From positions 124,542,376 through 124,606,375 of the forward strand of contig JAUPFV010000002.1 in NCBI GenBank assembly GCA_036936605.1: a stretch of 64,000 nucleotides of DNA, written 5' to 3'. Under the pieces are notes generated by a model. The model searched no databases and had not been told where the DNA came from. It saw nothing but the letters and a program-made list of their open reading frames with translations. This document shows, in pieces, positions 54,463 through 64,000 of this stretch. Within the stretch, counting starts at the first letter, position 1; each line of letters starts with the position of its first letter. The translations under genes were made by a program, and so were the position numbers. The stretch comes from Limnanthes douglasii subsp. nivea (Eukaryota > Streptophyta > Magnoliopsida > Brassicales > Limnanthaceae).

Positions 54463-55877
54463 TAGAATTGTTAACAAATTATAAAAAACCAAACACAACA
54501 ATTGTTTTGTAGTTTTCTAATGTCAAACTTCAAATTGTAGGTTAAAAACACATCCACATGTATATTTAAGTTCGATCTCTAACAAATTATCTATTTTATA
54601 AAAATCAATTAAGATTTAAATAGCCTTACTTTTTATCTTTAATTTTTTTAAATGTTTTTTTGAAATTTAATTAACCATATTTTTATCTTTATTTTTTTCA
54701 ATATATTTTTTGAAATTTAAATATTTATAAACAACACTTCATTAATTTATAAAGTTTATAATATAACTTGGATAAAAATATAAAAATTTAAAATCATGTA
54801 TGGCAAAACCATTTGTGATTAGATGAAAAACCAATTTGTGGGTGAGAAATTATAAATTCATTTAGAAATTGATAAAATAATAAAAGAAAATTTGAAATTA
54901 ATTAACATAAAATATATATGTTTGAAAAAAATATATCATTATGTCTTATACACTAATAAACTAACTATTATAAAAAAGAATCATCACACATATTTTTATT
55001 ATTATACATTTTATTATTAATGAAGTGAATACATATTGTTTAGAATTAATTAAAATTTTAAAACATGTAGTAAAGTACCATTAAAGATTCATATATGATG
55101 AAAGTTACTGACAAAGTTTTAAAAACGATCCTATAAGAGAATTTAATTTTAGATGTTGTGGCCTACCAAAATATATTATATTTATGGGATAAATCATGCA
55201 AGTTTAACATCGGTTGCTTGGTCCTAAAATATTTTTTTACTAGATAGAATATGAAGGCCTGAAAACTTATCGAGTTTTCAATCTTTTATATGATACAATG
55301 TAAGCAATGTTTGAGTTCATGGTTGGAAAAATAATGTGCTAGATGGAATATGAAAAAAACAATTGATAGATGGAATATGAAAATGAGATAAAAACTTATC
55401 GATCTTTCAATCTTTTATATGATGGAATGCAAGAAGTTTTTAAGAAGTTGTCATTATGTCTGACTAATATAATTTACGAACAATACCATAGGTAGTTGAT
55501 AGACTATCCATAAACCAAATGGAAAACTCTATACAAAACGTTAAATAATAATAGTAAAAGAAAATAAAGTATATGTAGAATTATTATGTATGTGCAAAGT
55601 ATCACAGAATTTGATGTTGTTTGGAGTTATTTTGTATTTGTTTTGTTTTTATTATCATGTATTTATTTATTTAAAGTTAATTTAGAATCTTATTGTTCAA
55701 ATTAATACAAGTCATTTCGAAGATTAATTATAATATTTACATTTTGTAAGGTTTTGTTTTTCAGAACATGGGTCATTCTGTCACATGCAATGTATATCTT
55801 AGCCATATTTTTATATATTATATATAATTTACAAACATAATACTCGACATTTTGAGACTTTTATCTTTTTTGCTACT
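54463..55877. repeat. AT-rich segment X, copy 2
   Basis: Diverged partner of 44382-45960, cut at 55877 by the TatB LTR inside GACTTTTATCTTTTTTGCTACT, whose counterpart at 45780 runs on uninterrupted. No gene seen. Confidence 0.65.
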
Positions 55878-56256
55878 TGTGAGGTTTATTTTGGGCTAAG
55901 GGTAATTTTGTCAAGTGTATTGGAAAGTTTAGAGAGTATTAAATGTTTTAGTGTGAAGTAGTCATAGATTTGAGTTGTCTGGTTGTATTAAATGTTCATT
56001 ACCCTCATTAATGAAAGTAGTTGGGGTATTTATATCTTTAATCATGGACCCATGGACTTTCGGGTCAAGTTATAGAACCGAGTCAAGTTTAAGGATCCAT
56101 TTACTTATTAAGCTGATTAGCACATAGCTTAGTCAGAAGGTGTTTAGTTGTTTTTTTACTTTTGTCCTGTCCGGATAGTTCAGTGGCAAGTTTATGTCCG
56201 AATTACCCTTGTCCGGAAATCTCAGTAGGTTATGATTAAGTTATCCGGACTCATCA
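55878..56256 (-). repeat. Left LTR of TatB (3' LTR in genomic sense)
   Basis: 379 bp from TGTGAGGTTTATTTTGGG to TCCGGACTCATCA. The start is set by loss of homology to segment X and by alignment to the solo LTR. The preceding CTACT (55873-55877) is the expected left half of the target duplication. Confidence 0.8.
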
Positions 56257-56273
56257 GTAGCCCCTTTTTTAGG
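56257..56273 (-). other. Polypurine tract of TatB
   Basis: Minus strand CCTAAAAAAGGGGCTAC directly before the LTR start TGATGAGTCC. Confidence 0.75.
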
Positions 56274-56413
56274 CATTGTCAAAAATCTTTAGCAGCACTA
56301 AAAAATTTGTTTATTCAGTGATGATTTTGTCCGACCCACTCATGTATCCAGCTTGAAGTTTGTCTGAACTGACTTTTCCCAGAATTCTAAAAGTCTTTCT
56401 TTGGATCGTCGGA

Positions 56414-56591
56414 CACGTGTCATAATCTGTTTCGACCTACCAGTCATTTTTTACCTAGATTGGCGCTCCTACTAAACCTAGAAAGTAGCCTATGCATTTA
56501 ATTTTTCCCACGCCTGCGCCATCTTTAATCATTGCAAAAACCTCTTCATCTCCTCCTAGGTATCAGTTACATTTTTCTACTAATATATAAA
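56414..56591 (+). promoter_or_regulatory. Promoter of the TatB antisense ORF (G-box and TATA box)
   Basis: G-box CACGTG at 56414-56419 within ACACGTGTCAT and a TATA box TATATAAA at 56584-56591, then a CT-rich leader and ATG at 56684. Same order and strand as the TatA aORF promoter, where the G-box context is ACACGTGTCAC. Confidence 0.65.
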
Positions 56592-56683
56592 CCATTTTTT
56601 CACTGTTTCATTATCTTCATCACTCAAAAAACCTTTTACAGAGCTTTCCTCCCTTTCTTTCAAACTTGTTCTTGGATAGTTAT

Positions 56684-59636
56684 ATGTTCACGGCTAGAAA
56701 CGCTCTTATGAAAGGCGGCTGGTTGAACCTATCTGAGTTAGAGAGAGCAACGAAAGTCGAAAGAGAGAAGTGTATCGTTGTTGGTCTCCCGGTCTCCCCA
56801 TGCGAAAAGTTTAGTGATCCACCCCAGGATACTGACCAAGGGTCATCCTCCACCAGAAACCCAAAGCCTAAACAGTTGTTCAAACCAAGCCTCTCACTAA
56901 TTCCATCAGGTTCTTATGTTCACGAGTCTCAACCCTCCACCGCTCAAGAAAAATCAGTATCGAGTGTTAGAAAGCCCTCCCCTTTCATAGCCATCGGCTC
57001 AGACATTGAAAAATATCCAGAAAAATAAACTCCACGCAGGATAACTTGTTTGGTGAAGGCCCAAGCAACTGCCTCACTGTCAAAACCCTCCAAACCGGAG
57101 GCCTCTAAAGAAACATCCAAGGATAAACCCTCCGGATCTGAGGTATCTATAAGAGCCTCACGAGATAAGCCCTCCGTATCAGAGGCATCCAAAGTAGCCT
57201 CTCAAGAAAAATCCTCCGGAGCTCAGCCTCAACCGGATATTAGGCCTTTGGAAACAACTGGCACTCATCCATCCGGAGAGCCTTTAGAGTCAGAAAATGT
57301 TCCCCTCCCATCTACAACTACTGAGAGACCTTCCACAGTGATAAAAGAAGTGATGGAGGACAACATCGAAGAGGTCCCCTTCGAAACTGAAGCCTCGGGA
57401 CAAACTAGGGATGTTGCCTCTAATAGGAAAGGCAAAGGCAAAGTAAAAGTTGGTGGGGCTCATCCAGATCTCCTGAAATGCTTGGAGGGCAAGGTAGGGC
57501 CTTGCTTAAGAAAGTCAATGTTAAATATTTGTTGGCCATGCAAAACATAAATTATGTCTATACTCATACTGCTGAGTTGGGTCGGATCCGGATGAAGTGG
57601 GGGATCCCAGAGTCAGTGAAGATGAGGATAACTGTCACTCCGGAGACTCTGATGCATTGCAAACTTAATGAAGTGGTCATCTTCACCGAACTGTTCAACT
57701 GGGGGCTCAGGTTCCCCTTAGACTCAGAGATCGTCAGGTACTTTCACCTGGTAAAGCTTTTTCCAAGCCAATTAAGTCCAAATGCTTGGTACTCCCTTCT
57801 TGCTTGCATAATGGCATCAAGGCTGTCCAAAATCCCTCTCCCTATGGAGCAATTTTTTGTTGTGGCAAGTCTGTGCAAGAATCACCACATCTCATTCTAC
57901 CACCACAATATGGGAAATAACTTTAAAATGGTAGACGACTTACTAAATCGGAGAAGAATAAGATAACTCAGCTCTTATTTATCAGTGGGTCATGGGAAAA
58001 TGGGAGGAAGATCAAAGCGAAAACCAACCCTAGTATGCTAACTAGTAGATGGAAGATTACGGGTAAGCTTTTCAACTTTGTTTTTCATGTCCTTCTTTTC
58101 ACTTCACAAATATTCCACTCCTGAATTATTCATTACTTCTTTTTCAGTGTTGCCGAAGGAGTATACCGGATATCTGGATGAGGGGCAGACTACAAGTTCC
58201 AAACTGAATGCGTAGGCTGCACAGCGTTGGGGGAATTTTTTCCACAAATTCTTTACCTCAGGCAATATGGTGAGATCCCATCTGTGGAATACCACAGGTC
58301 AGAGAGATCTTACATAGGAAGTATTGACCATACCCCCTCCTCTAGGCGTCATCCTTAAACGGACAGAAGAGAAAGATGGTAAATTGGTCTTGCCTTCTAG
58401 AGCCAAGGCTCCTAGCAAGATGAAAGGAAATAAAAATAGAGCTGCAACAGAGGCAGTTTGGGCCGCTGCAGAAGAGACCGGTTTGGGGAACCAAGGGGGG
58501 ATCAATGTTACCTTGCTCAAGGTAGTTGAAGCTGAGACTGTTAAGGAGGCAGAAGAATCACAAAATCCACCAAAGCCTCCAAAAAAGGAACGAAAAAAGA
58601 GAGCAAACAATGATGAAAAGGCTGCCAAGAAGAAAAAGGTCACCTTTGGGGAAGAAATAATTCTTCGCCCTTCGGAGCTTCTTCCTCCACCAGCTCATGC
58701 CGACCCCACCTTGGTAGAGAAAATTCTAACAGATCTGCAACTCGGAGAGGGTACCGGAGGAGGGATTGATGGTATGGACATCAGAGCCCTTCAGAGCATC
58801 GGTCTTTACTTCACCGACTCAGAGAAGGATGACTTTGCTGGTCCTTTCCGTCCTTCAGGCTCTTCCAACATGGTGACCTACAACGGTAAGTCTTTTTCTA
58901 TTTCCAAAGATCAAGATACGGTGGCCCATTATCTTCTAGGTCATATCCAACCAGTGCTCGATCTGGAGAGGCAAGTGAAAAACAAGTCCACCCTTATCAA
59001 CACCCTCAATACTGACAAGGAGTCTCTGTCAACCAATCTCCTCAATGCTAATCGGAGCATATAAGAATTGAAGAAAAAGCTTGAAGTATTGAGGAAGGAC
59101 AAGGAAGATTTATCGACCAAGCTGGCCACTTCGGAGAATGCTAATACTGAGCTTCAAACTAAGTGCTATGGTTTGGAGAAAGATCTTTCAACATTAAGGG
59201 AAGACCTGAAGACCACAGATGGTTCCATCCAGACCTTGTCTGGTGAGAAGACTTCCCTAGAAGATGTTGTGTCTAAGGTAACCAAGGAGAAGGAAGACTT
59301 GGAAAAACAGTAGGAACAGAAAATTCAGGCCAGCATTGATAAATACACCAATGAGGTGATAGACTCTTTGGAAGCAAGTATGTTGAGGTGAATTCTGACA
59401 TGGTGCTGCTTTTCCATGAAACGTTTCCAAAGAGGACCATTGGTCCTTTATGGAAATATGTGGAGTGTGAAGACTTCCCGTTCCATACCATGGTTGCTGG
59501 TGACAAACACAACTATAGCAGTGGAATAGACTCTACTACTGATGAAGAGGAAGGAACGGGTGAGAGTTCAAGTGTCGAACTCAAAGGTCTCAAGAAAGAA
59601 GGTGATGTAGGAACATCCGAAGGGAATAAGCCCTAA
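56684..59636 (+). pseudogene. Antisense ORF of TatB, two exons, multiply broken
   Basis: Homologous to the TatA aORF. Exon 1 (56684-58062) begins MFTARNALMK, has a Ser/Thr/Pro/Glu-rich region with repeated SEASK-type motifs (57060-57240), and the conserved domain at 57640-57960 (FTELFNWGLRFPLDSEIVRY, LSPNAWYSLLACIMASRL). Exon 2 (58148-59636) has a basic linker, a coiled coil (58950-59310) and an acidic C-terminus. Breaks: TAA 57026-57028, a frameshift near 57480-57550, TAA 57964-57966, TAG near 58213, TAA 59062-59064, TAG near 59311 and a further frameshift before 59388. ATG 56684 is preferred as the first ATG after the TATA box. Function unknown. Confidence 0.8.
58063..58147 (+). other. Intron in the TatB antisense ORF (85 nt, GT-AG)
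   Basis: ATTACGG|GTAAGC donor and a T-rich tract ending TTCTTTTTCAG|TGTT acceptor. Splicing joins SRWKIT to VLPKEY in phase 1, exactly where TatA joins RTWVHD to VSKKWL. The length and splice sites are normal for a plant intron. It is antisense to the TatB genomic RNA. Confidence 0.72.
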
Positions 59637-59679
59637 GAGTTTTAAATATTTTTTGTGTTTTCTTAATTCGTGAACTACT

Positions 59680-59820
59680 AAAGTCCTTGGATGGCCAAGG
59701 CATTTTTATAATAGTATCCGGTTTGAGTCTGGATCAGTCTTTCAAAACAATTAAAGTCCTTAGATGGCCAAGGCATATTTTGTAATTTGGTAACGTTGTT
59801 CGGTTTACACCCGGACAGGC
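59680..59820. repeat. Two 73-bp repeats between aORF and pol, TatB
   Basis: AAAGTCCTTGGATGGCCAAG at about 59680 and AAAGTCCTTAGATGGCCAAG at about 59753, each followed by a CGGTTT-containing tail. Same position as the TatA and TatC arrays. The rest of 59821-60178 shows nothing else. Confidence 0.7.
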
Positions 59821-60178
59821 TCATCTACCAAATCTTGCTTTGTTTCATGCTTCCTTTCAATTTTAACAGCTAATGTTTAAAGAGCCCCAATTACTTCAAA
59901 ATTATTTTACGTGAGAGTGTTTAATATCTCCGATGACATGTATTTAATGGTCATCATTCCACCAGATTAATTTGATCTGTCAAAGATCCATAGAATTAAG
60001 TCGAAGACTTGAAAAGAATTGTAGTCAAACCACATCAAAAAATTTAAGAAGGCATCGTATTTTATTGAAAAACCCGGACACCTCATTAAAACTTCTCTTT
60101 GCCACCAGGGTAGGAAAGAGTATGCCCCATAATATTTATATTGACTTTTAACAAGTAAATATTTACACAATTTTTATT

Positions 60179-63100
60179 CTAGATAAAACCTGAAGTGTTC
60201 AATATTCCATGGGTGCTTCAAAATTCTTCCATCTATGTCTTAAAGCCTATATGTCCCATGCTTAAGCTTTCCGGATACCTCATAAGGGCATTCCCAGTTT
60301 ATAGCCAACTTGCCGAACTTCTTTTCTTTAGAATGCCAGAAAACCTTTCTCAAAACTTTATCTCCTGGTCAAAAATCCCTTCTCTTGATCCTAAAAGAAA
60401 ATCTTCTCTTCATCAAGCCTTGATAGTGGGTTGTTCTAAGATGAGCTTTAACCCTTCTTTCTTCTATTAAGTCCAACTAACTCCTAATTTCCATGCCATT
60501 GGCTTGTTCAGAATAGTTGTGGACCCTATATGATGGTATGGTTGCTTATATAGGAGTAATTGCATCCATCCCATACGCCAAGGCAAAAAGAGACTCCTGA
60601 GTAGCAGCCCTTAGAGTAGTTCGGTATGCCCACAACACTTCTTGCAAATAACTTGGCCACTTTTCTGCAGCCCCTTCTAAATTCTTTTTTAAACCAGAAA
60701 AAATGTTCATATTAGCCACTTCAACTTGGCCATTTTCTTGTGGGTGGAAAGGAGAAGAGAAACAATGCTGAATACCCTTGGAGGTACAGAAACTCTCCAT
60801 ATCTTTGTTGTCAAATTGTGGCCCGTTATATGGGGTTATGTTTTGTGGAACCCCAAATTTGCAATAAATGTTAGACAAGATAAATTTTATAACAGCTTTT
60901 GAAGTGGTTCCTGCCAGGGGAGCTGCTTTTATCCATTTTGAGAAATAATCAATGGCTACAATAATAGTCTTGCACCCTCCGAACACCATTGGTAGAGACC
61001 CAACTAAATCCAATCCCCAACGAGAAAAATGTATTGGCTCAGAAATAGACTCCATAGGTATTGCTGGGATATGAACTTCGTTACCATACCTTTGGCATGG
61101 ATCACACTTTTTTCACCAATTCATTTGCATCTGCCATTATTGATGGCCAATAGTATCCGACCAATAAAACCCTCCGGGTTAGAGTTTTATAACCACGGTA
61201 TGTTGATCCTTCCCCGTCATATAGTTCGGATAAAACATTTTGGGATTCTTTAACCCCCAAACATCACAAGAGAGGTCTGCTGAAGGATTTTTTATACAAC
61301 AATTCCCTTATGATAAAAAAAAAACCACGAGCCTTATGCTTAATTTTTCTAGCCACAACTTTATTTGAAGGTAAAGCCCCATCAGAGATGTATCGAAGGA
61401 GGGGAAATCTCTAATCTTTAGGTTGAACTACTTGTATACTCAAACTTTCCTCTTCTTCTTTGTTTTAGTATGATTGTATAGACGGGCATTCCTGTATATG
61501 AATCCAAGGGTAGGACTCAAAGTATCTATAGTTGCTAAGGAATCCGCTAGCGTATTTTTTGATCTAGGAATATGCTCATAGCAAACATTTTTAAAGTTGG
61601 TTGCCACCTCTTTAAGAATGAATAAGTATTTTATCAGCTATTCCTTCTTAACCTCAAACTGACCTTGAGCATGGTGGATAAGAAGTTGTGAATCACTCAT
61701 CAATCTTACTCTTTTAGCCCCGCACAGAAAAGCTAATTTAAGACCAACAATAACCGCTTCATATTCAGACTCATTGTTAGAGGCCTTGAAAGCAAAGCAT
61801 ATAGCATGGTATAGTTTATCACCATATGGAGAGGTTAAGCAAATTCCAGCCCCACAACCCATTGTGCTTGATCCACCATCTTTCCGGACAACCCACTCTT
61901 TTTTAGTTTTCTCCTCTGAAGCTTGTTTAGAACTTCTATTTGAATGAAACTCTACCAAGAAATCTGCAACAGATTGAGCTTTGATAGCAGTTCGTGAGAT
62001 AAAATCAATGTCATAATCACCCAACTCCACTGACCACTTGGTCATCCTGCTTGATATGTCTGCTTTTTTATGAACATTCTTTAGTGGAAAAGATGTTCGG
62101 ACAATGATGGAATGGGACTGAAAATACGGCCTCATCTTTCTGGCAGCAATCACTAAGGCTAGTGCCAGCTTTTCAAGCTTTAGGTACCTCTTCTCAGCAT
62201 CTATCAGACTCTTGTTAATGTAGTACACCGGATGAGGATAATTGTCCACCTCTCTTACCAACACTGCACTTATATCACATTCTGACACATCCAAGTATAC
62301 ATAAAACGTTTCTCATTCAACAGGCTTAAAAAGCGTTTTGGGTGAAGACAAGTGCTTCTTTATTTTATCAAAATCTTGGTTGCATTGTGGAGACCAGTTG
62401 AATTCTTTAGCACCTTTCAAGGTCTGAAAGAACGGGGCACATTTGTCTGAAGACCTTGAAATGAAACGATTTAAAGCAACCAATCTTTCTGTTAACCTCT
62501 CTACTTATTTAATATTTCGAGGGGGTCCATTTTTAAAGAGCATCGAGCTGGTCCGGATCAGGTTGTATCCCTTTTTCACTTATTACATAACCCAAAAACT
62601 TACCGGACGGCACCCCAAACACACATTTTTCTCGATTCAACTTTAAATTAACCTTTGTCAAGTTGGAAAAAGTTTCTTGAAGATCAGTTAGGTGCAATTC
62701 TTCTTCTAAGATTTTAACCATCATATCATCGATATATATACTTCCATATTTCTTCCAATCTGATCAGCAAATGCTTTGCTCATCAACCTCTGATAAGTAG
62801 CCCCAGCATTTTTCAACCCAAAAGGCATCACTTTGTAACAATGGAGACCTTTATTTGTAACAAAGGTAGTGTGATCTTGGTCCTTCGGATCCACCTGTAT
62901 CTGGTTATACCCAGAGAACACATCCATAAAAGCCAATAACTTGTTTCCAGATGCGGAGTCCACCAACTGATCTATCCGAGGGACCGGATATAGATCTTTT
63001 GGGAAATCTTTGTTGAGGTCAGTAAAATCGATACAGATACGCCATTTATCATTCTTTTTCTTAACTAACACTGGGTTGGCAGCCCACAAAAGATACCGAA

Positions 63101-63466
63101 ACTCCTATATGTGCCCCATCTTGGTAAGCCGGTTGACTTCTTGGACTATTACATGAGCTTTCTCCTTAGAGAAAGCTCTCCTTTTTTGCACAACAGGTGC
63201 AACATTGCTCCGGATGGACAGCTTGTGTGATATAACACTTACAGACACTCCGGTCACACCAGCATTACACCAAGCAAAAACATGTTGGTGATCTGCCAAA
63301 AAGGACAACAACTTTATCTTCAACTCTGGTGCCATCTTGGAGCCAATTTTAACACTCATTCCTTCAGCCAGAGAGTGGGTTTCAACTTTTTCAATTGGTA
63401 TCAAAACACCAGGGGTCTCTCTGGGTTTATCAATTTCACCATCACCCCAGAAGGCCCCAATAACTG
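60179..63466 (-). pseudogene. pol: pol of TatB, broken
   Basis: Order as in TatA: RT (CIDFTDLNKDFPKD, FMDVFSGYNQI near 62920), RNase H, archaeal-type RNase H (RKDGGS, NNESEYEA, SDSQLL; about 61900-61650), integrase core (GLDLVGSL, NGPQFD, NGQVEVAN; 61040-60700) and a decayed C-terminal module ending near 60179. Lesions: a one-base shift near 63445, a two-base TA expansion at 62731-62740 just before the YIDDMM active site, damage around the integrase finger (61060-61640), and stops including 60546. The second catalytic Asp of integrase is Tyr (codon 60838-60840). Not functional. Confidence 0.87.
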
Positions 63467-63469
63467 TTA
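63461..63469 (-). promoter_or_regulatory. Readthrough context UAA-CAG-UUA between gag-pro and pol, TatB
   Basis: GAA-TAA-CAG-TTA on the minus strand. Stop and R/Y positions differ from TatA (UAG-CAA-UUA) but the stop-CAR-YYA pattern is kept at the same site, after an acidic end (NEE or AQE) and before QL-x-G. Confidence 0.68.
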
Positions 63470-64000
63470 TTCTTCATTAGCCCAAACTGCCCCCAAAGTT
63501 TTAGGAGCAAGTGCAGTTGCACAACATTCCTTTGCTATCTTTTGGCTACTACGGACAACTCCCACTTGTCCTTGAACCGCATACTTCAAATATTGATGGA
63601 CTGTTGAGGCCACAACATGCATCCTAGAGAACCAGGACCTTCCAAAGATTGCATTGTAGTATGTAGGGTAGTCTACCACAACGAATAGCACCCTGACCAG
63701 TTTCTTGAAGGGTCCCTTGCCCAACAGTACCTCCTCCTCAAATTCCCCGATTACATCTGCAGAGCTTCCTGTAAAGCCCATGATGGTTCTGTTTAACCGT
63801 TGAATAACGGCCGGATTTTTCATCTGTTTATAAGAACTTAAAAAGAGTATGTTGGCTGAGCTGCCAGTGTCAATCAAAACTCGTCTGATATCGTTACCCT
63901 AAATAGATGCTCCTATCACCACAACATCCTCATGAGGCCCAACAATATCCCTTAGATCATCATTATCAAAGACTATAAATGGAAAAGGAGTTTGGGACTG
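63467..64000 (-). pseudogene. gag-pro: gag-pro C-terminal part of TatB (protease), cut by window end
   Basis: Protease with LIDTGSSANILFL (active-site DTGS), MGFTGSSADVIGEFE and the downstream block NAIFGRSWFSRMHVVASTVHQ, all collinear with TatA. It ends ..VWANEE at UAA 63467-63469. A TAG at 63899-63901 interrupts the frame just before the protease core (ASI*GNDIRR). Gag and its start lie beyond 64000. Confidence 0.83.

Larger units (their letters stand above)
55878..64000 (-). mobile_element. TatB: Tat-lineage element with antisense ORF, runs off the window
   Basis: Same plan as TatA with only partial sequence identity: left LTR, polypurine tract, aORF on + strand with promoter and intron, short repeats, pol and gag-pro on the minus strand. 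The right (functional 5') LTR, the primer site and most of gag lie beyond 64000. Pol and aORF carry many stops and frameshifts. The family also left the solo LTR at 41236. Confidence 0.88.

Overview
The window looks like nuclear DNA of a flowering plant, from a gene-poor, retrotransposon-rich region. I see no ordinary host protein gene. The only host-type gene is an apparently intact tRNA-Gly(UCC) at 54391-54462 (-). All other coding sequence belongs to nested LTR retrotransposons: three subfamilies of the Ty3/gypsy Tat lineage (my names TatA, TatB, TatC) and an old, AT-rich Ty1/copia family. The Tat assignment rests on gag-pro-pol with two RNase H domains (retroviral-type and archaeal-type), a tRNA-Asp-like primer site, a large antisense ORF (aORF) behind pol, and tandem repeats between pol and the aORF.

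Layout. A copia relic (1-506 and 11226-14416, LTR from 14417) is split by TatA copy 1 (512-11225; 327-bp LTRs, target-site duplication GTAAT). A 4.8-kb spacer (11226-16035) leads to TatA copy 2 (16036-26461). A second copy of the same spacer (26462-31274) leads to TatA copy 3 (31275-40410; target-site duplication AAGTA). Copy 2 has AAGTA on its left and GTAAT on its right. Its left LTR matches copy 3 and its right LTR matches copy 1. It is therefore a chimera made by unequal crossing-over, which also duplicated the spacer. Farther right are a TatB solo LTR (41236-41610), two diverged copies of a unit made of a truncated copia relic plus AT-rich DNA (about 42780-45960, and 46035-47075 plus 53720-55877), the old TatC element in opposite orientation (47076-53719) that split the second unit, the tRNA, and a TatB element (55878 to beyond the window end).

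How the parts work. In TatA and TatB, gag-pro-pol reads on the minus strand. The right-hand LTR is thus the functional 5' LTR, and the primer site and polypurine tract sit accordingly. Gag-pro is separated from in-frame pol by one stop codon followed by CAR-YYA, the tobamovirus-type readthrough context, in four elements using either UAG or UAA. The aORF runs the other way, converging on pol, with its own G-box and TATA promoter. It holds an intron at the same codon phase and protein position in TatA and TatB. Because that intron is antisense to the genomic RNA, it would survive retrotransposition.

Coding state: gag-pro is intact in copies 1 and 2; every pol and every aORF carries at least one break. 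Comparisons were made by eye from the sequence; domain and lineage names come from general knowledge of these families, not from a database search.
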